Assembly: GCA_005884945.1 (NCBI GenBank)
Contig: VAYM01000121.1
Coordinates: forward strand, 1 to 53,864
Direction of reading: 5' to 3'
DNA length: 53,864 bases
From: Actinomycetota bacterium
GTDB taxonomy: Bacteria > Actinomycetota > Thermoleophilia > Gaiellales > Gaiellaceae
Part shown: in pieces, positions 7,900 through 16,399 of the stretch
Layout: the number at the start of each line of letters is the position of its first letter
Numbering within the stretch: position 1 is the stretch's first letter
The notes under the pieces: generated by a model
Seen by the model: the letters and a program-made list of their open reading frames with translations, nothing else
What the model was told of the DNA's origin: nothing
Database searches by the model: none
Translations under genes and position numbers: made by a program

Positions 7900-8919
7900 A
7901 TGACGCACGACTGGTTCCTGGCGCCCGAGCCGACAGGCACCGGGGATGCACGCGCGACGCTGACCTTCTCGGTCCTGATCGCCGCCTACAACGTGGCCGG
8001 CGTGATTACCGGCGCGATCGAGTCGGCGCTCGCGCAGACCCTGACTCCGCACGAGGTGATCGTCTGCGACGACGGCTCGACAGACGATCTCGGTCGCGCG
8101 CTCGAGCCCTATGCCGGCCGCATCACCGTCATCCGCCAGGACAACGGCGGCGAGGGGTCGGCGAAGAACGCGGCGGCGCGTGCCGCGTCGGGCCAGTTCC
8201 TCGCGATCCTCGACGCCGACGACGAGTATCTGCCCGGGCGGCTCGAAGCGCTGTCGCAGCTCGCAGTCTCGCGACCGGATCTCGACATCCTCACGAGCGA
8301 CGCCTACCTCGAGGTCGACGGACGCCGCGTTCGCCGTTGCTACACGGACGCGTGGCGCTTCGACGTCGGCGACCAGCGCGCTGCGATCCTCGACCGCAAC
8401 TTCATCTTCGGCCACGTCGCCGTGCGGCGTGAGTCGTTCCTCGCTGTCGGAGGTTTCGACGAGGAGATCCGCTGGACGACGGATTGGGACTGCTGGATCC
8501 GGATGATTCTCGACGGCTCGCGCGCGGGCTGCCTGACGGCGCCGCTTGCCACGTACCGCGTCCGCGAGACGAGCCTTTCGTCGGCACGGCGAGAGCTGGT
8601 GGCCGGACGGATCCAGACGCTGGAGAAAGCGCTGAAACGGTCCGATCTCTCTACGGACGAACGCGCTATCGCGGAACGCTCGCTCGGCCGCAACCGGCGG
8701 GAGCTCTCACTGCTCGAGTTGCGCAGGTCGCTGCGAGAAGGCCGCGGCGACGCCCGTGCCCGCGCGATCGCCGTTGCACGCGACCGCGATCTTCCAGGTC
8801 GAGTCCGCGTCAAGGCCGTTGCCGCCGCGATGCTGCCTCGACTCGCGCGACGGCGCGAGCATCGCTCCTCGGGCGACGCCTGGGCAGGAGCCGGCGGCAC
8901 TCGAGTCACGAGGACGTAA
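7900..8919 (+). CDS. Glycosyltransferase family 2
   Basis: About 339 aa: FSVLIAAYNVAG, VCDDGSTDDL, AKNAAARAASG, the DxD AILDADDEY, GGFDEEIRWTTDWDCW. The ATG at 7900 has a good Shine-Dalgarno (GGAAGG, 5 nt spacing). It is a close paralogue of the GT2 at 2372 and gives the reference for where that gene should end: here the protein ends a few residues after the LPRLARRREH helix. It heads a short + strand unit with the GT4 (start 8925) and the kinase-like gene (9989). Confidence 0.9.
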   Translation: MTHDWFLAPEPTGTGDARATLTFSVLIAAYNVAGVITGAIESALAQTLTPHEVIVCDDGSTDDLGRALEPYAGRITVIRQDNGGEGSAKNAAARAASGQFLAILDADDEYLPGRLEALSQLAVSRPDLDILTSDAYLEVDGRRVRRCYTDAWRFDVGDQRAAILDRNFIFGHVAVRRESFLAVGGFDEEIRWTTDWDCWIRMILDGSRAGCLTAPLATYRVRETSLSSARRELVAGRIQTLEKALKRSDLSTDERAIAERSLGRNRRELSLLELRRSLREGRGDARARAIAVARDRDLPGRVRVKAVAAAMLPRLARRREHRSSGDAWAGAGGTRVTRT

Positions 8920-8924
8920 GGGGC

Positions 8925-9992
8925 ATGCACCTGGTCGCCTACACCGAGGCTCCGATGCTCGGCGGCGCCGACATCAGCCTCGCGCTTCTGCTCGGCGCGC
9001 TCGACCCGAGCATCCGGGTAACCGTCGTCGGGGTCGACGGGGCGGTCGTCGACCACGTCGCCGCGGCCCGACCCGGTACCGACGTCGTGCTCGTTCCGCC
9101 CGTCGGCGGCAAGCTCGATCTCCGCGGTTTCTTGTTGCACGCGCGCGCTCTCCGAAGACTCCGTCCCGACGTCGTGCAGGCCAATCTCCACACACCCGTC
9201 GCCGGGCGGTACACCGTGCTCGCCGCGGTGCTGATCCCGCGTGTGCGCGTCGTGGTCGTCGAGCATCTCCCGACGCTCGCACGGCCCACGCGCGGACAGA
9301 AGCTCCTCAAGCAGCTCACCTCGCGCCGGGTCGGCGCGCACGTCGCCGTGGGCGTCCGCGCGGCGCGCTGGATCGAGTCGCTGTTCGGCCTGCGCGCGAA
9401 CTCGATCGGGGTGATCCACAACGCAGTGCCCGATCGTCCGCTCCGCGCGCCGGAACGGTTGCGACCCGGTCCGATCGTCGGAACGATCGGACGACTCGAC
9501 ACGCAGAAAGGACACGATCTCCTCGTTCGCGCACTTCCGCAGCTTCCGGACGTGACCGCCGTCATCGTCGGCGACGGGCCGGAGCGGGACGCGCTCGCAA
9601 GCCTCGCGCACGAGCTCGGGGTGCACGATCGCCTCGTTCTCACCGGGTGGCGAGACGACGCGCGCGACCTGCTGACGACCTTCGACGTCTTCGCCCTGCC
9701 CTCACGCTTCGAAGGTTTCCCGCTCGTCGTGCTCGAGGCGATGCTCGCGTCGCTTCCCGTCGTCGCGGCCGACGTCGGCAGCGTCTCGGAAGCGGTCCTG
9801 GACGGCGAGACGGGCGTTCTCGTCGACGCGGAGGAGGTCGACTCGCTCGCAGCTGCGATCGCGGCTCTCCTCGGCGACGACACGCGCCGTCGGACGCTCG
9901 GCGCGAACGCCCGCAGCTACGTGCTCGAGAACTTCTCGCCGGCCGCGACGGCGAAGGCCTTCGAAGCGCTCTACGAGGAGATCCTCCGCTGA
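8925..9992 (+). CDS. Glycosyltransferase family 4
   Basis: GT-B retaining glycosyltransferase of 355 aa. The N-terminal acceptor half starts at MHLVAYTEAPMLGGADI. The C-terminal donor half has GPIVGTIGRLDTQKGHDLLV and an intact E-x7-E (SRFEGFPLVVLEAMLA) followed by PVVAADVGSVSE. The ATG at 8925 is preceded by AAGGGG, a good ribosome-binding site, 5 nt after the previous stop. It overlaps the downstream phosphotransferase-like gene through a CTGA junction. Likely a cytoplasmic-face enzyme of glycan assembly. Confidence 0.9.
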   Translation: MHLVAYTEAPMLGGADISLALLLGALDPSIRVTVVGVDGAVVDHVAAARPGTDVVLVPPVGGKLDLRGFLLHARALRRLRPDVVQANLHTPVAGRYTVLAAVLIPRVRVVVVEHLPTLARPTRGQKLLKQLTSRRVGAHVAVGVRAARWIESLFGLRANSIGVIHNAVPDRPLRAPERLRPGPIVGTIGRLDTQKGHDLLVRALPQLPDVTAVIVGDGPERDALASLAHELGVHDRLVLTGWRDDARDLLTTFDVFALPSRFEGFPLVVLEAMLASLPVVAADVGSVSEAVLDGETGVLVDAEEVDSLAAAIAALLGDDTRRRTLGANARSYVLENFSPAATAKAFEALYEEILR

Positions 9993-11467
9993 GCCTGCGC
10001 ACGGTCGATCCCCGCTTCGCGCTCGCGCACCCACCGACGACGGCGGTCGTCTTCGACGGAGTCACCGGCTGGGCCGAGGGTCTGCGCGAAGCGGGGGTCG
10101 AGCTGCTGCCGGCGACCCGGGCCGCGGACGCCGATCTCGTCGTCGCCCCGGTCTCGCTCGCCGGGCGTGCAGCCGAAGCAGGCGCGCGCTCGGTGATCGT
10201 CGACGGTCGAAACGGCGCGCCGGCGCTCCGCAGCCGTTACGAACACGTTCGCCGTCTGCTACCGCTGCCGGACACACTCGCGCCCGAGCTCCTCGTCCCG
10301 CTCGACGAGCGCGAGATCACGCGGTACGTGCTGCGGGAGTGGAGCCTGCCGACCGGGGTCCGTCGCCTTGTACGCAACGCCGTCGCAGGGAGCGTGCTGC
10401 GGTTCACGACGCTGCCGGACGTCCGCGCGTCGGTGACGGTTGCGCAGCGTGACCTCGGCACACCGTTTCTCGTTCGCGCTGCGCACGAGCTCGGCGTCCC
10501 GGGTGACGCCGATTGGTACCTCACGCTCGGGCACGGCGACGTCCTGACGCGCGCGGTCTTCCACCTGTTCGAGCGCGGAGCGGGACGGCCGTCCTGGATC
10601 CTGAAGTTCTCGCGCGTGCCCGGTTACTCCGATCCGTTCGACCGCGACGAGCGCGCGCTCCGACTCGTCGCGGAGAGCGGCGCCACCGTGGCCGCGCATG
10701 CGCCGCGACTACTCGGGCGTTTCGAGGTGCACGGCTTTCACGCCGCACTCGAAACCGCGGCGGTCGGAAGAAAGCTGACGCTGTTTCTCCAGCGCCGCGG
10801 CAACGCGGACACGAAGCGCCGCCTCGTCGACGACATCGCGTCGTGGCTGATCGAGGTGGGGTCGTCGACGCGCGCTGCTCCTTCCGCACTCGACGCCGAG
10901 CGTGCGCGGATGCGCGACGAGGTCCTCCCGCTGTGGAGCGACCACGACGTGGCCGACGTCATCGACGCGCTTCCGCCTGTGCCCGCCGTCCTGCAGCACA
11001 ACGACCCGGGCTGCTGGAACATCGTCGTCGAGCGAGGGCGCTTCACCGCAGTCGACTGGGAGTCCGCGCGGCGTCACGGCTTTCCACTCTGGGATCTCGT
11101 CTACTTCCTCACGGACGCGCTCGTGCACCTGGACGGCGCGGACATCCCGCCGGCTCGGCGAGATCGGCACATGCAGCAACTATGGAAAGGCGAGGCCCCG
11201 TCGTCGCCGATCCTCCACGGGTGGGTTCGCCGCGGCGCCGACGCGCTCGGCATTCGGCACGAGGACGTCGGTCGCATCGTCATGCTCGGCTGGCTCCATC
11301 ACGGTACGTCGCATCTCCGCCGCGCCAACAGCGGCGGACGGCACGGGATCGTTCTCGACGACGCGTCGAACCAGCCCCTCTCGTTCCGGGCAGCGCGGAT
11401 CTGGTTGACCGACCCCGCCCTCGGATGCGAGTGGCCCGCCTGGCGCTCTCGCGCGGCCGCAAGCTAG
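9989..11467 (+). CDS. APH/choline-kinase-like phosphotransferase with probable CTG start
   Basis: About 492 aa with a protein-kinase-like fold of the aminoglycoside phosphotransferase superfamily: N-lobe lysine in WILKFSRVPGY, catalytic loop VLQHNDPGCWN (HxDxxxxN) and metal-binding VDWESARRHG followed by LWDLVYFL. It may phosphorylate a sugar, glycan or lipid in this pathway; not diagnosable as antibiotic resistance. No ATG, GTG or TTG exists in frame between the upstream stop and a GTG at 10193, although the intervening 68 codons look coding (VVFDGVTGW, ADADLVVAPVSLAG). A CTG at 9989 overlaps the GT4 stop as CTGA and has GAGGAG 8 nt upstream, so I call it as the start. It shares CTAG with the convergent GT2 at 11464-11467. 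Confidence 0.75.
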   Translation: MSLRTVDPRFALAHPPTTAVVFDGVTGWAEGLREAGVELLPATRAADADLVVAPVSLAGRAAEAGARSVIVDGRNGAPALRSRYEHVRRLLPLPDTLAPELLVPLDEREITRYVLREWSLPTGVRRLVRNAVAGSVLRFTTLPDVRASVTVAQRDLGTPFLVRAAHELGVPGDADWYLTLGHGDVLTRAVFHLFERGAGRPSWILKFSRVPGYSDPFDRDERALRLVAESGATVAAHAPRLLGRFEVHGFHAALETAAVGRKLTLFLQRRGNADTKRRLVDDIASWLIEVGSSTRAAPSALDAERARMRDEVLPLWSDHDVADVIDALPPVPAVLQHNDPGCWNIVVERGRFTAVDWESARRHGFPLWDLVYFLTDALVHLDGADIPPARRDRHMQQLWKGEAPSSPILHGWVRRGADALGIRHEDVGRIVMLGWLHHGTSHLRRANSGGRHGIVLDDASNQPLSFRAARIWLTDPALGCEWPAWRSRAAAS

Positions 11468-12471
11468 CGACGCGGCGGTAGGACCTCGATCTCCGGCTGC
11501 ACGGCCGTCGACACGAGCTTCGGGTTCGCGCGCCCGCCGAGCCCGCGGGCCGAGCCGGCGGCGATCGCCGCCGCACGCTCGTCACGGAGCAGCTTGTAGA
11601 CGAGCCCACGGAGCAGGTAGCCGAACCGCGTCGTCGCGATCACGAACCGCCACGACCGCCGTGGCAGGTAGTCCTCGAGCATGGCCCGCTCCGCCGAGCC
11701 CACGACCTCGGCTCGTTGCGCAAGGCTCCACTGCGTCCCGCTCGTCGTGTTGCCGAGATGCACGAACTCTGCGTCGGCCTCGAACCACGCCCCCCAGCCG
11801 AGGGCACGGACTCGCCAGAAGAGGTCGATGTCCTCCGCGTACATGAACGCTCGCTCGGTCACGCCGCCGAGCTGCTCCCACACCTCCCAGCGCAGCGCCA
11901 TCACGGCCCCGTTCGCCGCGTCGATCGAGCGCGACTCCGAGTGATCCCAGTGCGTGGCCCACTTCGGCTGCAGGCGATTCGGCACGCATCGGCTCAGACC
12001 GCTCGCGCGCAAGAGGGCGACGAGCGGACTCAGGATCGGAACGACGTTCGGCTGCAGCGAGAGATCCTCGTTCAGGACGCGCGGAACGGCGATCCCGATG
12101 CCGTCACGGTGAAGCGCGCGCACCAGGCTCGCGAGACTGCCGGGTCGGTGGACGAACGCGTCGTTGTTGATGAGGAAGAGGTAGTCGCCGGACAGGACGC
12201 GCGCACCGATGTTGGCGCCGCGCGCGAAGCCGATGTTCCGGTCGAGGCGCACGAGGTAACACTCCGGCAGCGCGTCGCGCAGCTGGTGCCACGCCTCGAG
12301 CTCCGATGCGTTGTCGACGACCACGATCCGCTCCGGCGGCAGACGGTCGTCGATCAGCGACCGGACCGAGCGCAGCGTGACGTCGGTCTGATTCCAGTTG
12401 AGCAGCACCGCGGTCGCCGCGGCGAGTCCGACGCCGTCGGTCTCCTTCGCCTTGACGCTGGTCACGGTCAC
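11464..12471 (-). CDS. Glycosyltransferase family 2 (rhamnosyltransferase-like)
   Basis: About 335 aa: AVLLNWNQTDVTLR, VVVDNASE, RNIGFARGANIG, metal motif FLINNDAFVH (NND in place of DxD, as in many rhamnosyl/galactofuranosyl transferases), then MYAEDIDLFWRVRALG and EFVHLGNTT. This layout is typical of WbbL/RfbF-type GT2 enzymes. GTG start at 12471 forms a GTGA overlap with the upstream GT4 gene, so it is translationally coupled as the last gene of a three-gene unit (14847 to 11464). Acceptor and donor are inferred only from family resemblance. Confidence 0.88.
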   Translation of the reverse strand: MTVTSVKAKETDGVGLAAATAVLLNWNQTDVTLRSVRSLIDDRLPPERIVVVDNASELEAWHQLRDALPECYLVRLDRNIGFARGANIGARVLSGDYLFLINNDAFVHRPGSLASLVRALHRDGIGIAVPRVLNEDLSLQPNVVPILSPLVALLRASGLSRCVPNRLQPKWATHWDHSESRSIDAANGAVMALRWEVWEQLGGVTERAFMYAEDIDLFWRVRALGWGAWFEADAEFVHLGNTTSGTQWSLAQRAEVVGSAERAMLEDYLPRRSWRFVIATTRFGYLLRGLVYKLLRDERAAAIAAGSARGLGGRANPKLVSTAVQPEIEVLPPRR

Positions 12472-13562
12472 GCCAAGGAACGATAAACGTCGAGATTTTG
12501 CGCCACCCAGCGTTCCACCTCGCCTTCGCCGTCGATCGGACGCACGCGCTCGACCGCAGCGGCCCACGTCCCGGGGTCGAGCAGTGCATCGACAGCCGAG
12601 ACGATTGCCTTGACCGTCGGCTCGACCGCAATCGCGCCGGCACAGTCGTCGATGATCTCGCCGAGACCGCCGCGCGGCGACACGAGGGGCTCGGCCCAAA
12701 CCGACGGAACGACGCCGATGTCGCAGCTCGCGAGGAAGTCGCGCTTGCCGTCGCCTTTGACGATGCCGTGAAACGAGACGTTCGAGGCGGTTCGTGCGGC
12801 CTCGACGACCTCGTCCTCGAGCCGTCCCCCGCCGGCGATCCTCAGCTCGAGGTGACGTTCCGCCAACGCGGGCGCAGCACGCAAGAGGACGTCGACGCCC
12901 TTCTCGCGCGAGAGGTTCCCGATGTATCCGAGCGTGTGCGGCGGTGAAGCCGGACGCGTCGGCGCTGAACCCGCCTCGCTCTGCATGGGGTTGCGAATCA
13001 CGTGGCGCGGGATCGCGGGAAACACGCCGTCGTGCGCGCGGATCAAGAACTCGGAGACGCCCGCGAGAACGGACACGGACCTCGACCACCGCGCAAGCCG
13101 CGCGGCGCGAAACCCGCAGAGCGCGGGGCTCGGCCGGCAGGGGTCGCCGTTCGCTCTCATCAGCGTCACCCGCGGGCAGAGCAGGTGGTAGTCGTGCAGG
13201 GTGTGGAAGACCGGCGAGCCGCGGCGGCGACAGATCTCCCACACCCCGGTCCCGAGACCTTGCAGGTTGTGCGTGTGCACGACGTCGGGCCGGTGCGCGT
13301 CGACGGCGCGCGCGACCGAAGCCGTCGGAAGCGAGAGGACGTCCCCGACGTGGTTCTCGAACCAACGCAGCCGACTGTCGCGCGCGTCCGAATCATGCAG
13401 GACCGTCGTCGCGATCCCGGGTAGCCGCGCACCGGGAAACGTCTGCAGGATCGATACTTCGACGTCGTGCTGCACGAGCTCTCGCGTCAACAGGCCGAGG
13501 CCTTTCTCCGTGCCGCCGACGTCCGCGGCGGCGCCGTACGCGTTGACGATCAGGACGCGCAT
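12468..13562 (-). CDS. Glycosyltransferase family 4, with internal loss in the donor-binding domain
   Basis: GT-B enzyme of 364 aa: MRVLIVNAYG, HTHNLQGLG, FHTLHDYHLLCPR, then LGYIGNLSREKGVDVLL. The expected motif (WAEP...hhhEAhaxGxPhhhSPRGG) reads here VPSVWAEPLVSPRGGLGE: the first part of E-x7-E is joined directly to the SPRGG loop, and about 14-18 residues including the second glutamate and the AAGxP turn are absent, in frame. Relatives such as the GT4s at 8925 and 13570 keep this stretch. The protein may therefore be inactive, or the gap may be an assembly collapse. ATG at 13562, 7 nt after the preceding stop. Confidence 0.85.
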   Translation of the reverse strand: MRVLIVNAYGAAADVGGTEKGLGLLTRELVQHDVEVSILQTFPGARLPGIATTVLHDSDARDSRLRWFENHVGDVLSLPTASVARAVDAHRPDVVHTHNLQGLGTGVWEICRRRGSPVFHTLHDYHLLCPRVTLMRANGDPCRPSPALCGFRAARLARWSRSVSVLAGVSEFLIRAHDGVFPAIPRHVIRNPMQSEAGSAPTRPASPPHTLGYIGNLSREKGVDVLLRAAPALAERHLELRIAGGGRLEDEVVEAARTASNVSFHGIVKGDGKRDFLASCDIGVVPSVWAEPLVSPRGGLGEIIDDCAGAIAVEPTVKAIVSAVDALLDPGTWAAAVERVRPIDGEGEVERWVAQNLDVYRSLA

Positions 13563-13569
13563 GCGGCGA

Positions 13570-14847
13570 TCAGGAAGCGGGCGAACCGGCGACCGCACGT
13601 TCGAGCAGCGACGCGTAGAGCCGGTCGTACGCGTCGATGCGACTCTCCCAGCTGAGGTTCTGCTCGGCCCACGACCTCGCCTGCTCCGCGAGCGACGCTC
13701 GCGCCGGCGGATTCGCGAGCAGGTCGACAGCGGCTGACGCGAAGGCCTCGTCCGACTCCGCGACGACGACGTGCTTCCGATCGACGACGTCGATCCCCTC
13801 GAACGCGAGCCGGGTGCCGATCACCGCCTTGCCGGCCGCGAGCGCCTCGAGCACCTTGACCCGCATCCCGCTCCCGAAGCGGAGGGGAAGCACGATCGCC
13901 GCCGCGCGCTCGAGGTACGGCGAGAGGTCGGGCACCTCGCCGACGACGAAGACGCCCTGCCCGGCGAGCCGTTCGACCGCCGGCGACGGCTCGGCGCCGA
14001 CGATGTGCAACGTGGCCTGCGGCCGCCGCGCGCGAACAAGCGGGAAGATCGTGCGTGCGAGCCGGACTGCGGCGTCGACGTTCGGCTCGTGACGGAAGCT
14101 GCCGAAGAAGAGCAGGTCGCTCGGGTCGGAGCCGAGCGGGTCCGACGGTTGCTCGGGGATGTCGATCCCGAGCGGGATCTTGACGACCTTCGTGTCGCCG
14201 GCGATTCGTTCGAGCTCCGTGCGATCTCGTTCGGTGAACGCGACGACGGCGTCGACCTCCTGCGTCACCGCCGTCTCGAACCGGCGCCACGCTCTCACCT
14301 CGAGCTGACGCAGGACGCGACCTCTGTTCTGCCGTCCCTTCTGGGTCGCCGTCGCGATGCCCGGCTCGTGCTCGACCAGGACCTTCGGGGCGCGGCACGT
14401 TGCGACGTTCGGCAGGAACTGCGCCGTCACGTGGAACTCGAACTGGATGACGTCGGGCTCCCACGTCCGGACGAGAGACTCGAGCTGCTCTCCGTACCCG
14501 GTCGCGCGGCGGTGCTGGACCCAGGTCGGCGTGCCGTGAAGGAGCGCGTACCTCATGCGGGCACGCCGGGCCACGCGGGCTCCGAGCGAGCGGTCGGCAC
14601 GCGGCTCGACGACCTCCTCGACGGCAGCGCAGCGCGCCCGGAGCGTCTCGTCAACGGGCGCCTCGCCGGGCCACCGGGCATGCAGGACCGCGACGTCGTG
14701 GCGGAGGGCCAGGTGCGCGAGGAACTGGCCGATCACCCGGCTGCCGCCGTGACGCCCGTCCGACCGCGGCGTGAACGGGACCAGCGACAGGACCCGAAGC
14801 CGCTCCGTCGGACGCGTCGCCGATCGTGTCTCCAGAGGTTGGACCAT
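13570..14847 (-). CDS. Glycosyltransferase family 4
   Basis: GT-B glycosyltransferase of 425 aa: LRVLSLVPFTPRSDGRHGG at the N-terminus (donor-independent half, with WVQHRRATGY), and in the C-terminal half LLFFGSFRHEPNVDAAV, VVGEVPDLSPYLERA and an intact RFGSGMRVKVLEALAAGKAV. First gene of the 14847-11464 unit and divergent from the flippase gene, 61 nt apart. ATG start. Likely adds a residue to the lipid-linked repeat unit. Confidence 0.9.
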   Translation of the reverse strand: MVQPLETRSATRPTERLRVLSLVPFTPRSDGRHGGSRVIGQFLAHLALRHDVAVLHARWPGEAPVDETLRARCAAVEEVVEPRADRSLGARVARRARMRYALLHGTPTWVQHRRATGYGEQLESLVRTWEPDVIQFEFHVTAQFLPNVATCRAPKVLVEHEPGIATATQKGRQNRGRVLRQLEVRAWRRFETAVTQEVDAVVAFTERDRTELERIAGDTKVVKIPLGIDIPEQPSDPLGSDPSDLLFFGSFRHEPNVDAAVRLARTIFPLVRARRPQATLHIVGAEPSPAVERLAGQGVFVVGEVPDLSPYLERAAAIVLPLRFGSGMRVKVLEALAAGKAVIGTRLAFEGIDVVDRKHVVVAESDEAFASAAVDLLANPPARASLAEQARSWAEQNLSWESRIDAYDRLYASLLERAVAGSPAS

Positions 14848-14873
14848 CTCGTCCCACAGTATCGGCGTGTCCG

Positions 14874-14900
14874 TTGACGCCCTTCAGCGTCCGATATACA
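14874..14900 (+). promoter_or_regulatory. Possible sigma-70-type promoter for the flippase gene
   Basis: TTGACG (14874-14879) and TATACA (14895-14900) separated by 15 nt, 8 nt before the GTG start at 14909. The spacer is short. If used, transcription would start at about the start codon, a leaderless mRNA, which is common in actinobacteria. Confidence 0.35.
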
Positions 14901-14908
14901 GAACGGAT

Positions 14909-16399
14909 GTGACTGGGACCGTGACACCTGCCGGGGAGCCGCCTACCGGCGCGCGCCCCGACGGAGCGGAGCTCGACCGAAGCCGCCTTTCGGTCCGGCT
15001 CGCTGCGAACTCGCTCGTCCAGGTCGTCGGAACCGTGCTCGCGTCGGCGATCGGCTTCGTCACCTTCATCGTCACCGCGCGGGTGCTCGGGCCGGCGATC
15101 TACGGCGACCTCACCGCGGCGAACGCCTTCCTCTACGTCCCGACGGTGCTCGCAGAGGTCGGCCTGTCGATGGTCGTCGTGCGCGAGATCTCCGCCGACG
15201 AAGCGTCCACCGAGGACGTGGTCGGCGGGTCGCTTCCGCTCCGCGCCGCGATCGGAGTGGCGACGGTGACGTTGAGCCTTCTGATCGCGCTCGCGTTGCC
15301 GTTCAACCACCGCACGACGCTCGCGATCGTGGTCGGGTCTCCCGGCGCATTCTTCACGGTCATGACATTCGCGGTCCAGCCCGTTCTGCAGGCGAGGCTG
15401 AAGATGCAATGGGCGGTGATCGCGACGCTCGTGGGCCGCTTGGCGACGTTGGGACTCACGGTCGCCGCGCTGACGGGAGGTCTCGGCTACCTCGCCGTGA
15501 TGGGAGCAACGGTGATCGGCCTCGGCCTCACGCTCGCACTCTCGGTCGTCTTCGTCCGCCGCCTGATGCGCATCCGTCTTCGCGTCGACGTCTCCTTGTG
15601 GCGCCGACTGATCGGCCCCGCACTGTTCCTCGCGCTCGCGCTCGGCACTGCGAGCATCACCGCACGGGTCGACACCGTCCTCATCAGCCTGCTCAAGCCG
15701 TCGCGGGACGTCGGGCTCTACGGGGCGGCATACAAGTTCGTCGACGTGTCGACGCTCTTCGCGAGCGCGATCGGCATCTCCCTGTTTCCCGTCTTCTCCC
15801 GCTTCTTCGCCAACGACGGCCGTCGCGCACGCGACCTGTTGCAGAAGAGCCTCGACGTCGTGGTCGCCATGTCGCCGCCGCTCGTCGTCCTCATCATCGG
15901 CCTGGCGGCGCAGATCATCCACTACTCCGCGGGGCACGAGTTCAGCGGCGCCGTCCCTGTCCTGCAACTGCTCGCGCTCTCGCTCTTCTTCGTCTTCCTG
16001 CGCGCACCTCTGAGCCGATTCCAGATCGCCGCGGGCGCGTACAGACCGCTCGCCTGGATGATGCTCGCGATGCTCGCGTTCAACGTCGGGCTGAATCTCG
16101 CGCTCATCCCGACGTACGGCATCAAGGCTGCGGCGGTCGTCAACCTCGCGACCGAGTTCCTCGGGTTTGCGCTCCAGCTCGGCTTCGTGTGGAAGCGCCT
16201 CGCGTTTCGTCCCAGCGTCCGGTACCTCCCCACCGTCGCGGGAGCAACCGTGCTCATGGTCGTCTGGTTCGCGCTCCTCCCCGGCGTGCCGATCGCCGCC
16301 GGAATCGCAGGCGCGGTGCTCTACTCAGTGGTGCTGCTGTGGGCGCCGGGCGTGATTCGCGATCTCGCACGCGACGTCCTGGCCGGAGTTCGGGCTTAG
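14909..16399 (+). CDS. Oligosaccharide flippase (Wzx-type, MOP/MATE superfamily)
   Basis: About 496 aa with some 12-14 hydrophobic segments and the Wzx signature near the N-terminus: LAANSLVQVVGTVLASAIGF, VTARVLGPAIYGDL, and a later YGAAYKFVDVST and IPTYGIKAAAVVNL. It would flip undecaprenyl-linked repeat units across the membrane. The GTG at 14909 (VTGTVTPAG) is preferred; residues upstream are antisense to the divergent GT4. A second GTG lies at 14921. It is convergent with the epimerase, sharing TTAG at 16396-16399. Together with the polymerase-like genes at 31233 and 35702 it suggests a Wzx/Wzy route in addition to Wzm/Wzt. Confidence 0.9.
   Translation: MTGTVTPAGEPPTGARPDGAELDRSRLSVRLAANSLVQVVGTVLASAIGFVTFIVTARVLGPAIYGDLTAANAFLYVPTVLAEVGLSMVVVREISADEASTEDVVGGSLPLRAAIGVATVTLSLLIALALPFNHRTTLAIVVGSPGAFFTVMTFAVQPVLQARLKMQWAVIATLVGRLATLGLTVAALTGGLGYLAVMGATVIGLGLTLALSVVFVRRLMRIRLRVDVSLWRRLIGPALFLALALGTASITARVDTVLISLLKPSRDVGLYGAAYKFVDVSTLFASAIGISLFPVFSRFFANDGRRARDLLQKSLDVVVAMSPPLVVLIIGLAAQIIHYSAGHEFSGAVPVLQLLALSLFFVFLRAPLSRFQIAAGAYRPLAWMMLAMLAFNVGLNLALIPTYGIKAAAVVNLATEFLGFALQLGFVWKRLAFRPSVRYLPTVAGATVLMVVWFALLPGVPIAAGIAGAVLYSVVLLWAPGVIRDLARDVLAGVRA

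Noticed and set aside
9989-11467. Aminoglycoside resistance gene
   Set aside because: Only the generic kinase-fold motifs match; the size and glycan context do not support a resistance role.
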